From assembly GCF_963082655.1 (NCBI RefSeq), contig NC_081552.1, positions 190,910,075 through 190,974,074 of the forward strand: a stretch of DNA of 64,000 nt, given 5' to 3'. The position numbers and the translations under genes were made by a program. Each line of letters starts with the position of its first letter. The stretch's first letter is position 1. This stretch comes from Stomoxys calcitrans. Lineage: Eukaryota; Arthropoda; Insecta; Diptera; Muscidae. The notes beneath the pieces were generated by a model. It saw nothing but the letters and a program-made list of their open reading frames with translations, searched no databases and was not told the origin of the DNA. This document shows positions 34,098 to 44,999 of the stretch, in pieces.

Positions 34098-35057
34098 TTT
34101 TATACCCACCACCGACGGATGAGGGTATATTCATTTTATCATTCCGTTTGCAACACATCGAAATATCCATTTCCGACCCTATAAAGTATATATATTCTTG
34201 ATCAGCGTAAAAATCTAAGACAATCTAGACATGTCCGTCCGTCTGTCCGTCTGTCTGTTGAAATCACGCTACAGTCTTCAAAATATTGAGCTGAAACTTT
34301 GCACAGATTCTTATTTTGTCCATAAGCAGGTTAAGTTCGAAGATGGGCTATATCGGACTATATCTTGATATAGCCCCCATAAAGACCGATCCGCCGATTT
34401 AGGGTCTTAGGCCAATAAAATCCGCATTTATTATCCGATTTTGCTGAAATTTGGGAAATTTGGCCCTTTAACATTCTCCGTCAATTTGGTTCAGATTGGT
34501 CCAGATTTGGATATAGCTGCCATATAGGCCGATCCTCCGATTTAGGGTCTTAGGCCCATAAAAGTCACATTTATAGTCCAATTTTGCTGAAATTTGGGAC
34601 AAAGAGTTGTCTTAGCCCCACCGACATCCTCCGTCAATATGGCTTAGATCGGTCCAGATTTGGATATAGCTGCCATATAGACCGATCTTCCGATTTGGGG
34701 TCTTAGGCCCATAAAACACGCATTGTCCGATGTCGCCAAAATTTGGGACAGTGAGTTAAGTTAACCCCCTTGACATACTTCTGCATTATCGCACAGATCG
34801 GTCCAGATTTGGATATAGCTGCCATATAGACCGATCTCTTGGCTTTAGGTTTTGGGGCCATAAAAAGCGAATTTATTGTCCGATGTAGGCGAAATTGTGG
34901 ACAAAGAGTTAAGTTAAGCCCTCCACATATTTCTGCTCTGGGACATAAGGTATGAGTTTTGCACCAGATTTTGACGAAAGGTGGTTTACTTATATACCCG
35001 AGGTGGTGGGTATCCAAAGTTCGGCCCGGCCGAACTTAACGCCTTTTTACTTGTTTA
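34098..35057 (-). mobile_element. 153-bp array element, complete, minus strand
   Basis: In plus-strand order: TTTTTATACCCACCACCGAC, TGTCCGTCCGTCTGTCCGTC, then units, then CGGCCCGGCCGAACTTAACG and CCTTTTTACTTGTTT. These are the family tail and head inverted. Confidence 0.85.
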
Positions 35058-35735
35058 AAGTACTTTTCCAGATGTCACATAAAATACATAAAGATCTTGG
35101 TTATCATTTCCACTTGACCACATATGGCTCTTTTCCAAGCAACAATGCAATTTCCTTGTCATCATTGGTGTTTTGTTTTTTGCCAAGCACTGGTGTGCCT
35201 AATGCGACATGACCGACCATTCATACCCCCATATAACAGCGAAAGAAAGTGTGAGTTTCACACAACATTGTGGCTGCTTTGCCAATAATAAAAACCACTT
35301 TTATTGTTTCGAAATTCTTAAAATATCCAAGTGAAAATAATGAGGCTTAAAACATAAATATCGAACAATAAAAATTTTAATTATCAATAGAAAATTTATT
35401 ACTCTCAATGATTGGCAAAGTTAACACTAGACAGCAGACAACAAGAGCAGATGGTGGAAGGCCTACGTTTCGATACTTGGCCAATTATTGAATGCTGCCA
35501 CGATCTTGATGCAATATGGCAATGGCGGCTGCCACAACTACCAAGCATACAACAAACAAAACAACATGATGTTGACATGGTTTTCCGTTTTTGGTCGGTA
35601 GGTAACCTGTAGAAGATGCATTGCTAACTGCTACTGATGTTGCCGTTGCCAGTCACCAATACCACTTTGGGAATTGCGCAAAGTCCTAGCTAGTCGGTCG
35701 TTAACTAACCAAGCACGCGACAATATGCACAGAAA
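35058..35735. other. Unique-looking sequence
   Basis: No repeat family. A short frame at 35412-35612 is open and followed by GTAGGTAAC, a possible donor, but its protein is not recognisable. It could be a 5' exon or chance. Confidence 0.35.
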
Positions 35736-36010
35736 AAAAATTGCAAAAAAATTTGCAATCACATTTGTTTGTTTGTTTGTTCCGTATAGACTCAAAAATG
35801 GTTAAACCTATTGCCTTGAGTGGTCTGGAAGGAACAAGGGGACCCTCCCCACCCCAAAAGTCCTACCCAAAAATAAGAGTGGACCGATCGGGACAATATG
35901 GGACTCAAATGAAAGGTATTCAGGAGTGGAGTACGTATTTCATATTAAAAATTGGGTCCAAATAACTGGGAGGCCGCCCCAACCCCAAAACACCCTAAAA
36001 TAGGTTTATT
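35736..36010 (+). repeat. Left end of 131-bp array element
   Basis: TTTGTTTGTTTGTTCCG, GACTCAAAAATGG, then GACAATATGGGACTCAAATG and GGGAGGCCGCCCCAACCCC, as at 60960-61330. Ends after about one unit. Confidence 0.65.
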
Positions 36011-36026
36011 GGAAGTACATGTTAGG

Positions 36027-36100
36027 CCATGGAGGCCACCGTAGCGCAGAGGTTACCATGTCCGCCTATTACGCTAAACGGCTGGGTTCGAGACCATCAG
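36027..36100 (+). repeat. SINE head only
   Basis: GGAGGCCACCGTAGCGCAGA (box A) and CTGGGTTCGAGACC (box B region with a small deletion), then directly the head of the next array element. Confidence 0.75.
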
Positions 36101-36101
36101 A

Positions 36102-37278
36102 AACAAGTAAGAGCGTGCTAAGTTCGGCTGGGCCGAATCTTATATATCCTCCACCTTGGATCGCTTTTTTCGAATCCTATGCGCGGTATCTCTTTTTAGG
36201 CAAACAAAGAATATTTAATAAGAACCGTTATGCCATTGGAGCTATATCAAGTTATAGTCCGATTCGGACCATAAATGAGTGCTGACCATTGTAGAAGTCA
36301 TTGTGTAATCTTTCTGTAATTTCAGTTCATTCGGACAAGAGTTGCGCCTTGTAGGGGCTCAAGAAGCAAAATCGGGAGATAGGTTTATATGGGAGTTGTA
36401 TCAAGCTATTGATCAATTAAGACCATGTAAGACACGTATGTTGAAGGTCATGAGAGAAGCCGTTGTACAAAATTTCTGCCAAATCGAATGAGAATTGCGC
36501 CCTCTAGAGGCTCAAGAAGTCAAGACCCCAGATCGATTTATATGGCAGCTATATCAGGTATATACCGATTTGCGCCATACCTAGCACAATTATTGGAAGT
36601 CATAACAAAACATCTCATGCAAAATTTGAGTCAAATCCGATGAGAACTGCACACTCTATTGGCTCAAGAAGTCAAGACCCAAGATCGGTTTATATGACGG
36701 CTATACCAGATTATGAACCAATTTGAATCATACTTAACACAGTTGTTGGAAGTGATACCAAAACACTACGTGCAAAACTTCAGTCAAATCGGACGAGAAT
36801 TGCGCCCTCTAGAGGCTCAAAAAGTCAAGACCCCGGATCGGTTTATATGGCAGCTATATCAAAACATGGTCCGATTTGAACCATACTTAAGGCAGTTGTT
36901 GGAAGTGACACCAAAACACTGCGTGCAAAATTTCAGTCAAATCGGGAAAGTATTGCGCCTTCTAGAGGCTTAAGAAGTCAAGACCCAAGATCGTTTTATA
37001 TGGCAGCTATATCAAAACATTGACCGATTTGGCCCATTTACAATCCCAACCGATCTACACTACAACAAAATTTCAAGCGGCTAGCTTTAGTCCTACGAAA
37101 GTTAGCGTGCTTTCGATAGACAGACGGACGGACGGACAGACGGACGGACATGGCTAGATCGACTTAAATGACGATCAAGAATATATATACTTTATGGGAC
37201 TCAGACGCATATTTTGAGGTGTTACAAACATAATGACGAAATTAGTATACCCCCATTCTATGGTGGAGGGTATAAAAA
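36102..37278 (+). mobile_element. Complete 153-bp array element
   Basis: Head AACAAGTAAGAGCGTGCTAAG with TTCGGCTGGGCCGAATC, five to six units of the GTTGTTGGAAGT subfamily, tail with tandem GACGGACGGACAGACGGACG and CATTCTATGGTGGAGGG. Confidence 0.85.
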
Positions 37279-37307
37279 TAATTTGAAATTTTCAAAATTT
37301 TCAATCA

Positions 37308-37880
37308 TTTTTTATACCCACTACCGTAGGAAAGGGGGTATACTAATTTAGTCATTCCGTTTGCAACACATCGAAATATCAATTGCCGACTCCACAAAAT
37401 ATTTATATTTCGGATCTTCGCAAAATTCTAAGACGATTTAACGGTGTCCGCGTGTCTGTCCGTCCGTCTGTTGTAATCTCTCTAAAGGCTTCAAAAATTG
37501 AGATATTGAGCTGAAATTTAGCGCATATACGGCTTTTTGCTACACGCACGTTAAGTTCTTGAATAAGTCAAATCGGAGCATATTTGGATATAGCTGCTAT
37601 ATAGACCGATCTGCCGATAAAGGGTCTTAAGTCCATAAAATCTTTATTATTACCCGATTTCTCTGAAATTTCCCACCTTAATATGGTTCAGATCGATCTG
37701 CCCGATTTCGTTGAAATTTCAAACAGTGAATTGTTTTAAGCCTCCCGATATCCGACCTAAATATGGCTCAGAACAGCCTATATTTGAATATTGCTGCCAT
37801 ATAGACCGATCTGCCGATAAAGGGTCTGAAGTCCATAAAATCTTTATTTATTACACAATTGAACGGTTTGGAGAGGTTCT
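37308..37880 (-). mobile_element. 153-bp array element, truncated, minus strand
   Basis: Starts with inverted tail (TTTTTTATACCCACTACCG) only 30 bp after the previous element's tail, so the two are tail-to-tail. The units break off near 37880. Confidence 0.75.
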
Positions 37881-38991
37881 TTCCTATTTTAACTGAGGAA
37901 CGTGAGTCAGCAAGCGTCATCCTGCAAAGTCCTATCAGTTTTGCAGGAAAAACAAACTCATACATGGCTTGAAATACCCTTGAACTTAAAGGATGGCTTT
38001 GTAGTCAACGAAAAGATGTTAGGTGTTGATTTGTCCTTCTCGGATCTCTTCCAGGTGGTGCTATGTTGAATTCACCAGGTCTAAAGACGCACTGATAGGG
38101 CCCAATAATCGCATTGACTTTAGGTTTTAATCTTTTACACAGCACGCTCGATAGTATCTTGTATGTTATGGAGAGGAGACTTATTCCTATGTAGTTGATA
38201 CATACCGTCTTGTCTCCTTTCTTGTGTACGGGCCATAGCATGCTGAGGTTCCAATCATCGGGTATACCTTCTTCTAGCCAGATAGCACACACGAGTTGAT
38301 GCATAAGCCTTATAAGCGTGCCGACTCCGGTCTTAAACAGTTCAGCCGGCAACCCATCGGCTCCTGCTGCCTTATTGTTTTTCAGCCGGGTTACTGCAAC
38401 TCGTGGACCTCGTTCTGACTATCATCAGGGATTGGTTCTGTTATATACTTATGGTCACCATTATCAGATACCAGCAGCTGGGAAGTGTTCTTTCCATATC
38501 GCCAGCACACCATCTGTATCAATTACCAGATTTCCTTCCTTGTTTCTGCAGGAGGATGTGCCTGTGCCAAAGCCATCAGTTTGATGTTAAAATCTTTGGT
38601 AGAATTTTCGGACTTCATTCTGGCTCCTGAACATCTCCGTTCGCTCACACTCATGTCTTTCCATTTCCTTCTTCTTCTACTTGCGGAAGAGACATTTTTC
38701 CTCACTCTTTTTCTCCCGTTACCTCTCCTTCATCTGGAGCGTTGCTACTGATTGTAAGGTTGCTCAGTGTGCTGCATTCTTGGCTTCAGCAGCTTTTTGG
38801 CACTCCTTGTCGTATCATAGGTTCCTTGGGGAGACTTTTGGTACTCAAGTACGGATGTTGCGGGTATTTCCATGGAGTTGGCAATAGTTTGCCATTGTAG
38901 TAGCGCAATGGGATAATTGGGACAGGGAGAGCTTCCATCAAACAGTTGGATCAGTCGAGTCGAGTATGCCGTTGCCACCTATTGTATTCGC

Positions 38992-39248
38992 AAATGCAAA
39001 TTTGCCCATGAACATTCCATTAAGGAACTGAGGCAAACTTCTCACATATCAATGAATGCTGTTCGATTGAATTTTAAGCTCAATGATAAGGGACCTCCTT
39101 TTCGAGTCAGAACGGCGTGCCGCAGAGCGACATCTCTTTGGGGAGAAGTTTTTACATGGCAAAGTAGCTCACAAATGTCCCGCAAGGATTCGAACCCAGG
39201 CGTTCAGCGTCATAGGCGGACATGCTAACCTCTGCGCTACGGTGGCCT
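38992..39248 (-). repeat. Full-length tRNA-derived SINE with 16-bp target duplication
   Basis: Box A at 39239-39229 and box B at 39198-39187 on the minus strand. The flanks CACCTATTGTATTCGC (38976-38991) and CACCTATTGTGTTCGC (39249-39264) match at 15 of 16 positions, a target-site duplication that fixes both ends of the SINE (257 bp). Confidence 0.92.
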
Positions 39249-40125
39249 CACCTATTGTGTTCGCAGCTTTCCGATGTCCAGCTTCCGTGCAGTGTCAAAT
39301 TGTAAGTTTCTAGACACACTAAGACGAGTGCGAACCTTTGCTGCAACAAGGTAATGATACGAATTAACGTTCTCCCCTAGGATCGATCGTACACCTAATA
39401 CGCTGGATGAATGACTTCCATCTATCACAACACGATCTATTTATCTATTTGGTTTCTTGTGTTTTGATCGGGTGGCAATCATTTGGCCGTGTGAATCCTT
39501 CGATGTTGGAATCTGCTGTTGCAATCTACCATGTTCTTTATCGCGACAAAGTCTATCAGCCTCAATCTATTATCGGAAGTTTCTTAGTGTAGGCTAAATT
39601 TTCCAACTATTGGTCCAAGATATTTTCCTTCCCTATTTTCGCCCTAAAATATCCCACAACGATTTTAATATCATGGGCGGGATAGCGGTCATATTATCTT
39701 TCTAGGCGTTCGTAGAAAATATCCTTGGTCTGTTCGTCCGTCGGGGCATGGGCGCAAATACGGCTGATATTGAAGAATTTTGCTTTTATGCTGATTGTGG
39801 CTAGCCCTCATCCACCGTAGTAAACCTGGAGACAAGGTGTTTCATTCACCGACTAACCACAAAACCACAGCCAAACTCATACCTCGGCAGCTATAACATA
39901 GGGTGTCACCTCTCGGTGTTGTTGTGGAGCCCTTCCCGAGCAACCGCACTTTCTGTATAGCGGTTATGTCTGCCCAGTATTTCCCTAACACATCCCCCAG
40001 TGCATATACTGCACCCTCTCTATAAAGATTGCGGATATATCCAGCTCCAGATATGCAAATCATGGTCTTTAAAACGCTTTTGGGAGTCGTCAACATAGGG
40101 TAGGATCCCTTTTTAATCTTTTTCG

Positions 40126-41456
40126 TTTTTATACCCACCCCCATAGTCATCTATGGTCATTCAGTTGGTAACACCTCGAAATATTGATCTAGGACCCCAA
40201 GAAGTATTTATATTCTTGATCGTCTCGACATTCTGAATCGATCTAGCCATGCCCGTCCGTCTGTCGAAATCATGATAGCGGTCAAACGCGTAAAGCTAGC
40301 CGCTTGAAATTTTGTACAGATACTTAATATTGATGTAGGTCGTTGGGGATTGCAAATGGGCCATATCGGTTCAGATTTGGATATAAATCCCAAATAAACC
40401 GATCTCCCGATTTGACTTCTTAAGCCCCTGGAAGCCGCAATTTTTGTCCGATTTGGCTAAAATGTTGCACATGGTATTCTGTTATGGCTTCCAACAACTG
40501 TGTTAAGTACAATCCAAATCGGTCTATAACCTGATATAGCTCCCATATAAACCGATCTCCCGATTTGACTTCTTGAGACGCTGGAAGCCGCAATTTTCAT
40601 CCAATTTGGCTGAAATTTTACACATGGCGTTCTTTTATGACTTCCAACAACTGTTTCAAGTACGGTCCGAAACGGTCTATAACCTGATATAGCTCCCATA
40701 TAAACCGATCTTCCGATTTGACTGAAATTTTGCATGTGGTGTTCCGGTACGACTTCCAACAACTGTGCCTAGTACGTTTTAAATCGGTCTATAATCTGTT
40801 ATAGCTCCCATATAAACCGATTTCCCGATTTGACTTCTTGAGTCTCTGAAAGCCGCAATTTCGACTAATTTGGCGACAATTTTCCACATAGTGTTCTGTT
40901 ACGGCTTCAAACAAATGTGCCAAGTACGTTCCGAGTCGGTTCCAAATCGGTTTACAACCTGATGTAGCTCTTATATAAACCGATCTCCCGATTTGACTAC
41001 TTGAGCTCCTGGAAGCCTCAATTTATCCGATTTGGCTAAAATTTTGCATGTGGTGTTCCGTTACGACTTCCAACAAATGTGCCTAGTAGGGTTTAAATAG
41101 GTCTATAGCCTGATTAACTCCCATATAAACCGATCTCCCGATTCGACTTCTTGAGTCCTTACAAGCCGCAATTTTTGTCTCATTTGGCTGGAATTTTGCA
41201 TGCGGTGTTCTGTTACGACTTCCAACAATTGTGCCAAATACGGTCCGAATCAGTCTGTAAATCGGTCTCTCGATCATTGTTGTTCGGTTCCTAGAAGCTT
41301 TAATTTTTGCTGGTTTGACAGGAGTTTGGTATGTAGAATAAAATTATGCCCTTCAACAAAATTTATTTTGCATAAATTTTTAGCAGAATCCATGGTGGTG
41401 GGTTCCCAAGATGCGGCCCGGTCGAACTTAGCACACTTTTACTTGATTCAAGTTTT
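40126..41456 (-). mobile_element. 153-bp array element inserted in retroelement, minus strand
   Basis: Tail inverted at 40126 (TTTTTATACCCACCCCCATAG), units of the AACTGTG/GACTTCCAACAA subfamily, head inverted ending CTTTTACTTGA at 41456. Interrupts a retroelement whose uninterrupted version is at 45170-45240. Confidence 0.88.
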
Positions 41457-41603
41457 CCGGGTGATGGGGCATTAACCCGATGCCCCAACCCAACTCATGG
41501 CATATTTTAGGTGACACCGCGGGGAGGTGTGTGTCCACATTTGAGATAAAGGAAGGCCAAGATAAGCCTAGAATTTGCCAAGTTAAAAGTGTCAGAACCG
41601 TTG

Positions 41604-42218
41604 CACAGTGGGAGAAAATCGAAAAGAACTAGTAAAAAATATGTAATATGAGAACGTATAGAGATAAATCTTTGAAATTTGAAATGGTTAAAGCTGAGGT
41701 GCTATCGAGATGTGCAAAATTTCAAGGTTGTAGGTGTTCCGGGCGCCTCTTGGTAGGCCCCTAAAATTAGTCACTTTGGAATTTCGAAAAATTGTTCGGG
41801 CTGCCAAATTTTAATTTGTGGAACGATTTTCAAAATTCTTTTTTTGCTGGATAATGCTCAAAAATCCCTATTTTGCTTGAGATAAACAATATCTCCACTG
41901 GTTTCGGGAATATACTAATGGATTTTTGAGCACTTGAGCACAAAAAAAGAATTTTGAAAATCGGACCACAAATGAAGATTTGGTAGCCCGAAATGCGGGG
42001 GTGACCAACTTTAGGGTCTTCCAAGAGGCGCTCGGACTACAAATGAAGATTTGGTAGCCCGAAATGCGGAGGTGACCAACTTTAGGGCCTTCCAAGAGGC
42101 GCCCGGTTCACCTAGGGCTTTGAAATTTTGCACATGATCTCGATAACACCTCAGCTTTAACCAACGGTTAAATGGCATATTTTTTACTAGTTTTTCTCTC
42201 CGAGTTTCTCCCACTGTG
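41604..42218. mobile_element. Transib-like foldback element, 615 bp
   Basis: Ends are inverted copies beginning CACAGTGGGAGAAA and the element is flanked by CGTTG on both sides (41599-41603 and 42219-42223). The left end has CACAGTG, 23 bases, then AAAAAATAT; the right end has the same two blocks 26 bases apart. The inner halves are also largely inverted copies (GGCGCCTCTTGG against CCAAGAGGCGC), and the right half contains a tandem duplication of about 85 bp. Transib transposons and V(D)J signals share a CACWRTG-type heptamer, 23-base spacer, A-rich nonamer and 5-bp target duplications. No coding sequence. Confidence 0.75.
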
Positions 42219-42223
42219 CGTTG

Positions 42224-42460
42224 CTTGGTTTTCAACATCCCACTCGATTTGAGGTCTAAATCCCTTAAAAATCGAATTTGATTCCTCGGTTTCCTTGAAA
42301 ATGGAAATTTTGGGTTGGAGTTGCGGGGTGGGGCGTTCCCCCTGAGTACTTTACCCGAAACTTAAATACTGATTTGAGCTTGTGGCTTACTATTAAGATT
42401 CGTCCACCCATCTCTGATATATTGCAAAATATGGGAACCCATCGTCTTGGGTTAAGTTTG
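42224..42460. other. Unassigned sequence
   Basis: No recognisable gene or repeat except a G/C-rich stretch near 42320-42350. Confidence 0.35.
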
Positions 42461-42461
42461 C

Positions 42462-42530
42462 AAATGCAAATTGTGCCCATGAACATTTTACTAAGGAACA
42501 GGGGCAAACTTCTCACTTCTTTTGGCTTAA
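42462..42530 (-). repeat. SINE 3' end fragment
   Basis: GCAAATTGTGCCCATGAACA followed by AGGAACAGGGGCAAACTTCT, the end of the SINE in reverse orientation. Confidence 0.65.
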
Positions 42531-42559
42531 GGTTATATAAACGAAAAGTCTTGCTCTAC

Positions 42560-43194
42560 TGACTTAATACCTACCTCATAATTTGAAATTTTCCACCCGC
42601 TGGCCAGTGGAAAATTTCAATACTGGTAAACTATGTGAGTGTTTTTTTTTTAGGGTGTACAGAGTCTTAGTCTGCTTCAAAATTCGATTAGAGTTTTAAC
42701 ACAATCTACTTCCATTGCAACCGAAGAAGTAAGAAGAAATTCGATAAAACAATTCATTCATAAAATTTCTAACCATCTAAAGGAGGCAGGGTTGTAAATT
42801 GTCAGCTTCCACCGACATATGTTGCTGGTTGGCATAAATGCTACATGAGAAAAGCATGTTGTGTGAAAATCAAAAATCCATTTCATGATTGGAAAGGTGC
42901 AACCTAATAATGGCTTTATCAAAATAAATGCATCTAATCATTATCACTGTCATCATTATCATGGTCTTTGATGTCATATAAACATCGCTATCAACAAAAA
43001 CCAAACATTTTATAATCAAGTATAAATAGTTGAGAGTTTAGGCATTACTTTGCCAAGCAAGGTGAGTCAGAAAAAACAACAAAAAAAGGGAGACAATCGC
43101 AGCTTTCTGTTTTATATTTAATACAAACATATAATTAGTCTCTATTGCTGCCTTCTTGGCCTTCCGTTCTCAAAAAATCGGATTTTAGTTATAT
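42560..43194. other. Unique-looking sequence upstream of possible promoter
   Basis: No repeat family recognised; contains the TATA-like site at 43021. No coding exon identified. Confidence 0.4.
43021..43067 (+). promoter_or_regulatory. Possible TATA promoter with short leader exon
   Basis: TATAAATAG at 43021 is followed after about 20-25 bp by TTAGGCATTAC, a possible initiator, and then GCCAAGCAAG|GTGAGT with a good splice donor at 43062. A TATA box plus a very short first exon is common in insect secreted-protein genes, but the coding part is not seen, so this is speculative. Confidence 0.3.
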
Positions 43195-44158
43195 ACTAGC
43201 TGAACCGGGCCCGCTCCGCTGCGCCTTCTTTTACTTTATATGGAACAAAATTTTCCTTTGAATATTTATTTTCGATAACTAAGGAGCTTGTAGTGAAACA
43301 CTTACAGTATAACAATATCTGAATATCCTATATCTGAATCCCATATGATCTTTATTGGTCTATGAATTCAGGTCATTTAAGTCTGGATGTTAGATGTACT
43401 CCATTTTTAAAAGATTTTATTTCAGCCCGATATTCTCATGGGGTTTATGGGAGTGGGAAGACTCCTACGGTAGTGGTTGGAGGGTTATGGGGGTGAGTTT
43501 GACCCCCCAACCGTGGTCCCGAAAGTGGGTATGAATTTCGTGCTCTACTCCCAAATACCTTTCATTTGAACCCCATATTGCCATGACCGGCCAATATGTA
43601 TGTCGAATTTAGGGGTGTTTTCGGGGGTGAGGTGGTCCCCTCACCCTCAGCATCGTGCTCTGCACCCAAATACCATTTATTTAAACCCCATATTGTCATT
43701 GGTTTAAGGGGAGTTCATGTAATGAGGCGTCTGGCCCCAAAATTGTTTATCAAATTCGTTTTCTAATCTCAAATACCTTTGAGCCACATATTGCCATGGT
43801 CCCACATTTGGGTTGTTTTGGAGAAGATCGGTGCCCCCAATACATGGTCCCACTTTGGGTATCAGTTTCGTATTCTACACTCAAATGGCTTTCATTTGAG
43901 TCCCATATTGCCATTGTCATTGAATAAGTCCTGTTTGTGGAGGTGGTTTGGGAAAGGGGTAGATCCCCAGAAACTTGGTCCCACAATTGGATATCAGATT
44001 CGTATTGTACTCGCAAATACCTTTCATTTGAGTCCCATATTGCCATGGTCGGTAAATATGACCGAATTAGGGATGTTTTGAGGGTTTGGGTGGTCCGCAA
44101 AACACTTCGCCCGACAATTGGATATCAGATACGTTTTATAATCTGAAATACCTTTCAT
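43195..44158 (-). mobile_element. 131-bp array element, minus strand, left part missing
   Basis: Begins with the inverted right end (ACTAGCTGAACCGGGCCCGC, CGCTGCGCCTTCTTTTAC), followed by units with CCCATATTGCCATGG and CTTTCATTTGAGTCC. Breaks into a non-LTR 3' end piece at 44160. Confidence 0.72.
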
Positions 44159-44159
44159 T

Positions 44160-44250
44160 TATTGTTGTAGCAGTGTGTTGTACACTGAGGCAGCAGCCCT
44201 TGCCGATGAAGGACTTCATCGGGTCAAGCCGGAAATTTGGCACTGTGAGT
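44160..44250. repeat. Non-LTR 3' end module (CAA/TTG tail)
   Basis: TTGTTGTAGCAGTGTGTTG..GGCAGCAGCCCTTGCCGATG; also at 44446-44565, 45814-45915 and inverted at 53552-53638. Its TTGTTG side corresponds to an inverted (CAA)n tail. Confidence 0.6.
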
Positions 44251-44255
44251 TCTGG

Positions 44256-44375
44256 TAGACTGCTACCCATTCCTGTCAAATGTGGTCCAGATCAGACCAT
44301 ATTTGGATATAGCTGGCATATAGACCGATCCCCGATACAGTATAATGAACCTAAAAAAGAAGCATTTTCATCTAG
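44256..44375 (-). repeat. 153-bp array fragment
   Basis: One partial unit (GTCAAATGTGGTCCAGATC, GGATATAGCTGGCATATAGA). Confidence 0.6.
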
Positions 44376-44445
44376 CCAACTCTAGTCATGCTAACTAATG
44401 GGCCGCAGACCCATCTTTCAGTTTAAACGATTTCAGTTTGCAACG

Positions 44446-44565
44446 TTGTTGTTGTAGCATTGTGCTGTACACTGAGGTATCAGCCCTTGCCGATGAAGGA
44501 ATCCATCCGGTCAATCTGGTGCGTACAACCGGCTGCCATGGGATTGACATAGGTTCACGAGGGAG
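44446..44565. repeat. Non-LTR 3' end module (CAA/TTG tail), second copy
   Basis: TTGTTGTTGTAGCATTGTGC..CAGCCCTTGCCGATGAAGG and CCGGCTGCCATGGGATTG. Confidence 0.6.
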
Positions 44566-44999
44566 CTATATTCAAATATAGACCCATTAGAAGTATTTGT
44601 GCAAAATGTTCATGTGACCCGCCTTATTTGTTCGAAAGTTAGCATGTTTTTGACAGACAAATGGACAGTTTAGGTATCAATGATGAAACCCGCTTATAAT
44701 GTCACGGACATCAAGAATATTTGCATATAAACCGAATTGCGACCTTTCCTAGAGTGGCAGATATAATAATCTCAACTTCTAGCAGTCAGTAGATTTTGAT
44801 ATTTTGCCTTAAATGAAAGACGTTGTCGTTGTTCATTCATTAGTCGTTTTTCACAGGTTTTAGATACAACTAGGCAGGATGCCAGAGTACAGCGTGGTTG
44901 TAAGCTTAGTAGAATTAGCTAAACCGGACACGTTTCGTGACTTGGGGATGTTGGAAAACAAGCAACGGTTCTGATTGGTTTTGATTTAGCAAAATCCAG
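44566..44999. other. Array tail remnant and unassigned sequence
   Basis: 44566-44775 keeps diverged tail blocks (TTTTTGACAGACAAATGG, ATCAAGAATATTTGC). 44780-44999 shows no gene or repeat I recognise. Confidence 0.4.

Larger units (their letters stand above)
37900..41585 (-). mobile_element. Endonuclease/RT retrotransposon, minus strand, carrying two insertions
   Basis: Minus-strand order: 5' UTR-like block 41585-41457 (shared with 45000-45190), inserted array element 41456-40126, endonuclease start 40125-39840 (SVLKTMICISGAGYIRNLYR), endonuclease remainder interrupted by a SINE at 39248-38992, linker at 38705-38523, and RT N-terminus at 38352-38005 (MPAELFKTGVGTLIRLMHQL; LNLS-type WNLSMLWPVHKKGDKT). 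RT motifs beyond this are lost. Same family as 9038-13410. Dead copy, but useful for reading insertion order. Confidence 0.78.

Noticed and set aside
35412..35612. 66-residue frame in a repeat-free region
   Set aside because: Too short and without similarity or a confirmed splice partner; noted only within the unique-sequence entry.
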